Source: WHSM01 sp050701635 (GTDB lineage: Bacteria > Actinomycetota > Actinomycetes > Mycobacteriales > Micromonosporaceae). Taken from it: a stretch of DNA of 6,730 nt. The stretch spans positions 1 to 6,730 of the forward strand of contig JBOGDF010000307.1 in assembly GCA_050701635.1 (NCBI GenBank). Reading direction: 5' to 3'. Position 1 is the first letter of the stretch. Every line of letters begins with the position of its first letter. The translations under genes were made by a program, and so were the position numbers. The notes below the pieces were generated by a model, which was not told where the DNA came from, made no database searches, and saw only the letters and a program-made list of their open reading frames with translations. Below, piece by piece: positions 6,012-6,730 of the stretch.

Positions 6012-6673
6012 GCCCCCGACCCTTCGCCGCCCGCGTCCTCGCTCCTGATGCCGCGGCGGGCAGCCGGCGACGCGGCGTGATGGGAAGCCGCAGGTTCGGC
6101 TCCGCCTGTGGCGGACGCCGGGTCGGGCGGCTCGGCGGCTGCGCGTTCCCAGAGGCCGGTCTTGCCGCCTTCTTTGCCGCTGAGGCGATCGTCAGCGTCG
6201 CGCCTTTCCCACAAGCCGGTCTTGCCGCCTTCCTTGCGCAGCACCCGGACTTCGTCGATGCTCGCCGCCGGGTCGACCGCCTTGATCATGTCGATCATCG
6301 TGAGCCCGGCGACCGCGACCGCCGTCAGCGCCTCCATCTCCACCCCGGTCCGGTCGGCGGTACGGGTGGTGGCGGTGATCTCGATCGAGTCGGTGCCGAG
6401 CGCGATGTCGACCGTGGCGTTGTGCAGCGCGATCGGGTGACACAGCGGGATCAGGTCCGGCGTCCGCTTCGCCCCCATGATCCCGGCGATCCGCGCGGTC
6501 GCGACCGCGTCACCCTTCTTCAGCCCGCCCTCACGCAGCAGAGCGATGACCTCTTCGGTGGTACGCACAATCCCCGCCGCCGTCGCGCTCCGCGCCGTGA
6601 CGTCCTTCCCCGAGACGTCCACCATCCGCGAGGCACCGGTGTCGTCGACGTGCGTCAGCCGTACCTCAGTCAC
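6008..6673 (-). CDS. moaC: Cyclic pyranopterin monophosphate synthase MoaC with duplicated-motif C-terminal tail
   Basis: Residues 1-157 are a standard MoaC: LTHVD...RMVDVSGKDVTAR at the N-terminus, KRTPDLIPLCHP (69-80), GVEMEALTAVAVAG (110-123) and TMIDMIKAVD (125-134). D128 and K131 match the catalytic pair of the E. coli enzyme. With MoaA (not in the window) it converts the GTP-derived intermediate to cyclic pyranopterin monophosphate in the cytosol. The family normally ends near the KEGGKTGLWER motif (147-157). Here 64 residues follow, including a second KEGGKTGLWER (167-177) and a low-complexity Ala/Pro/Gly/Glu tail. The codons of the tail have more A/T third positions than the core. The start is a GTG at 6673-6671, chosen because family members begin a few residues before LTHVD. 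It heads the operon and overlaps mogA by 4 bases. Confidence 0.95.
   Translation of the reverse strand: MTEVRLTHVDDTGASRMVDVSGKDVTARSATAAGIVRTTEEVIALLREGGLKKGDAVATARIAGIMGAKRTPDLIPLCHPIALHNATVDIALGTDSIEITATTRTADRTGVEMEALTAVAVAGLTMIDMIKAVDPAASIDEVRVLRKEGGKTGLWERRDADDRLSGKEGGKTGLWERAAAEPPDPASATGGAEPAASHHAASPAARRGIRSEDAGGEGSGA
6146..6237 (-). repeat. 32-base direct repeat (60-base period) inside moaC
   Basis: Bases 6146-6177 and 6206-6237 match at 29 of 32 positions, including an unbroken 18-base stretch (6155-6172 and 6215-6232). The period of 60 bases keeps the frame and repeats the peptide KEGGKTGLWER. It looks like an in-frame tandem duplication of 20 codons at what is normally the end of MoaC. 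The three differences are G/C, G/A and T/C changes, so the duplication is not very recent or has been partly diverged. Confidence 0.9.
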
Positions 6674-6685
6674 GCTCCGAGCCTA
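6673..6685 (-). promoter_or_regulatory. Possible leaderless promoter of the moaC operon (-10 TAGGCT)
   Basis: On the minus strand TAGGCT (6685-6680) fits the TANNNT -10 consensus and ends six bases before the GTG start codon. That spacing would place the transcription start on or next to the first base of GTG, the leaderless arrangement common in actinobacteria. A GGAG overlaps these six bases but sits only one base from the GTG, which is too close for a working ribosome binding site. No good -35 box is visible at 17-18 bases spacing (TTGGCG is 20 bases away). The 57 bases from 6674 to the window end hold no recognisable gene. Confidence 0.4.
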
Positions 6686-6730
6686 CGGCGCCCGTACGTC
6701 ATCCGCGCCAAGTGTCCCGCCCACCTGAGC

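Overview
The window is very GC-rich (roughly 70-73% by eye), densely coded DNA with all eight recognisable genes on the minus strand. The protein types, the strong G/C third-position bias and the ATGA/GTGA stop-start overlaps point to an actinomycete. The tetranucleotide GTAC is unusually common, which I associate tentatively with the Micromonosporaceae; that placement is an inference only.

Reading in the direction of transcription (high to low coordinates), the first block (6673-3875) is a four-gene molybdenum cofactor operon: moaC, a mogA/moaB-type gene, moeA and moaE. Each junction overlaps by 4 bases. Together they supply cyclic pyranopterin formation (MoaC with an absent MoaA), the large subunit of molybdopterin synthase (MoaE, with MoaD encoded elsewhere), molybdopterin adenylylation (MogA) and molybdate insertion (MoeA). 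moaC has a GTG start with a -10-like hexamer six bases upstream, as for a leaderless transcript. Its protein carries an unusual tail in which the normal C-terminal motif is duplicated.

After a 69-base gap holding a 14-base palindrome come a cytochrome P450 and a SAM-dependent O-methyltransferase (3805-1467), also overlapping by 4 bases. They look like an oxidise-then-methylate pair acting on an unknown small molecule. The substrate cannot be read from the sequence.

The only long non-coding stretch (1110-1466, 357 bases) holds the main surprise: a 164-base quasi-palindrome with perfect 14-base ends and a perfect 9-bp hairpin at its exact centre. Upstream of the next gene are further short hairpins and a direct repeat.

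The last block (1109-1) is a pair of membrane protein genes, a DUF998-like protein and the N-terminal part of a DMT/NIPA-like transporter that runs off the window, again joined by an ATGA overlap. Most of the window is conventional. The palindromic element, the MoaC tail and the substituted MoeA active-site segment are the parts worth checking.
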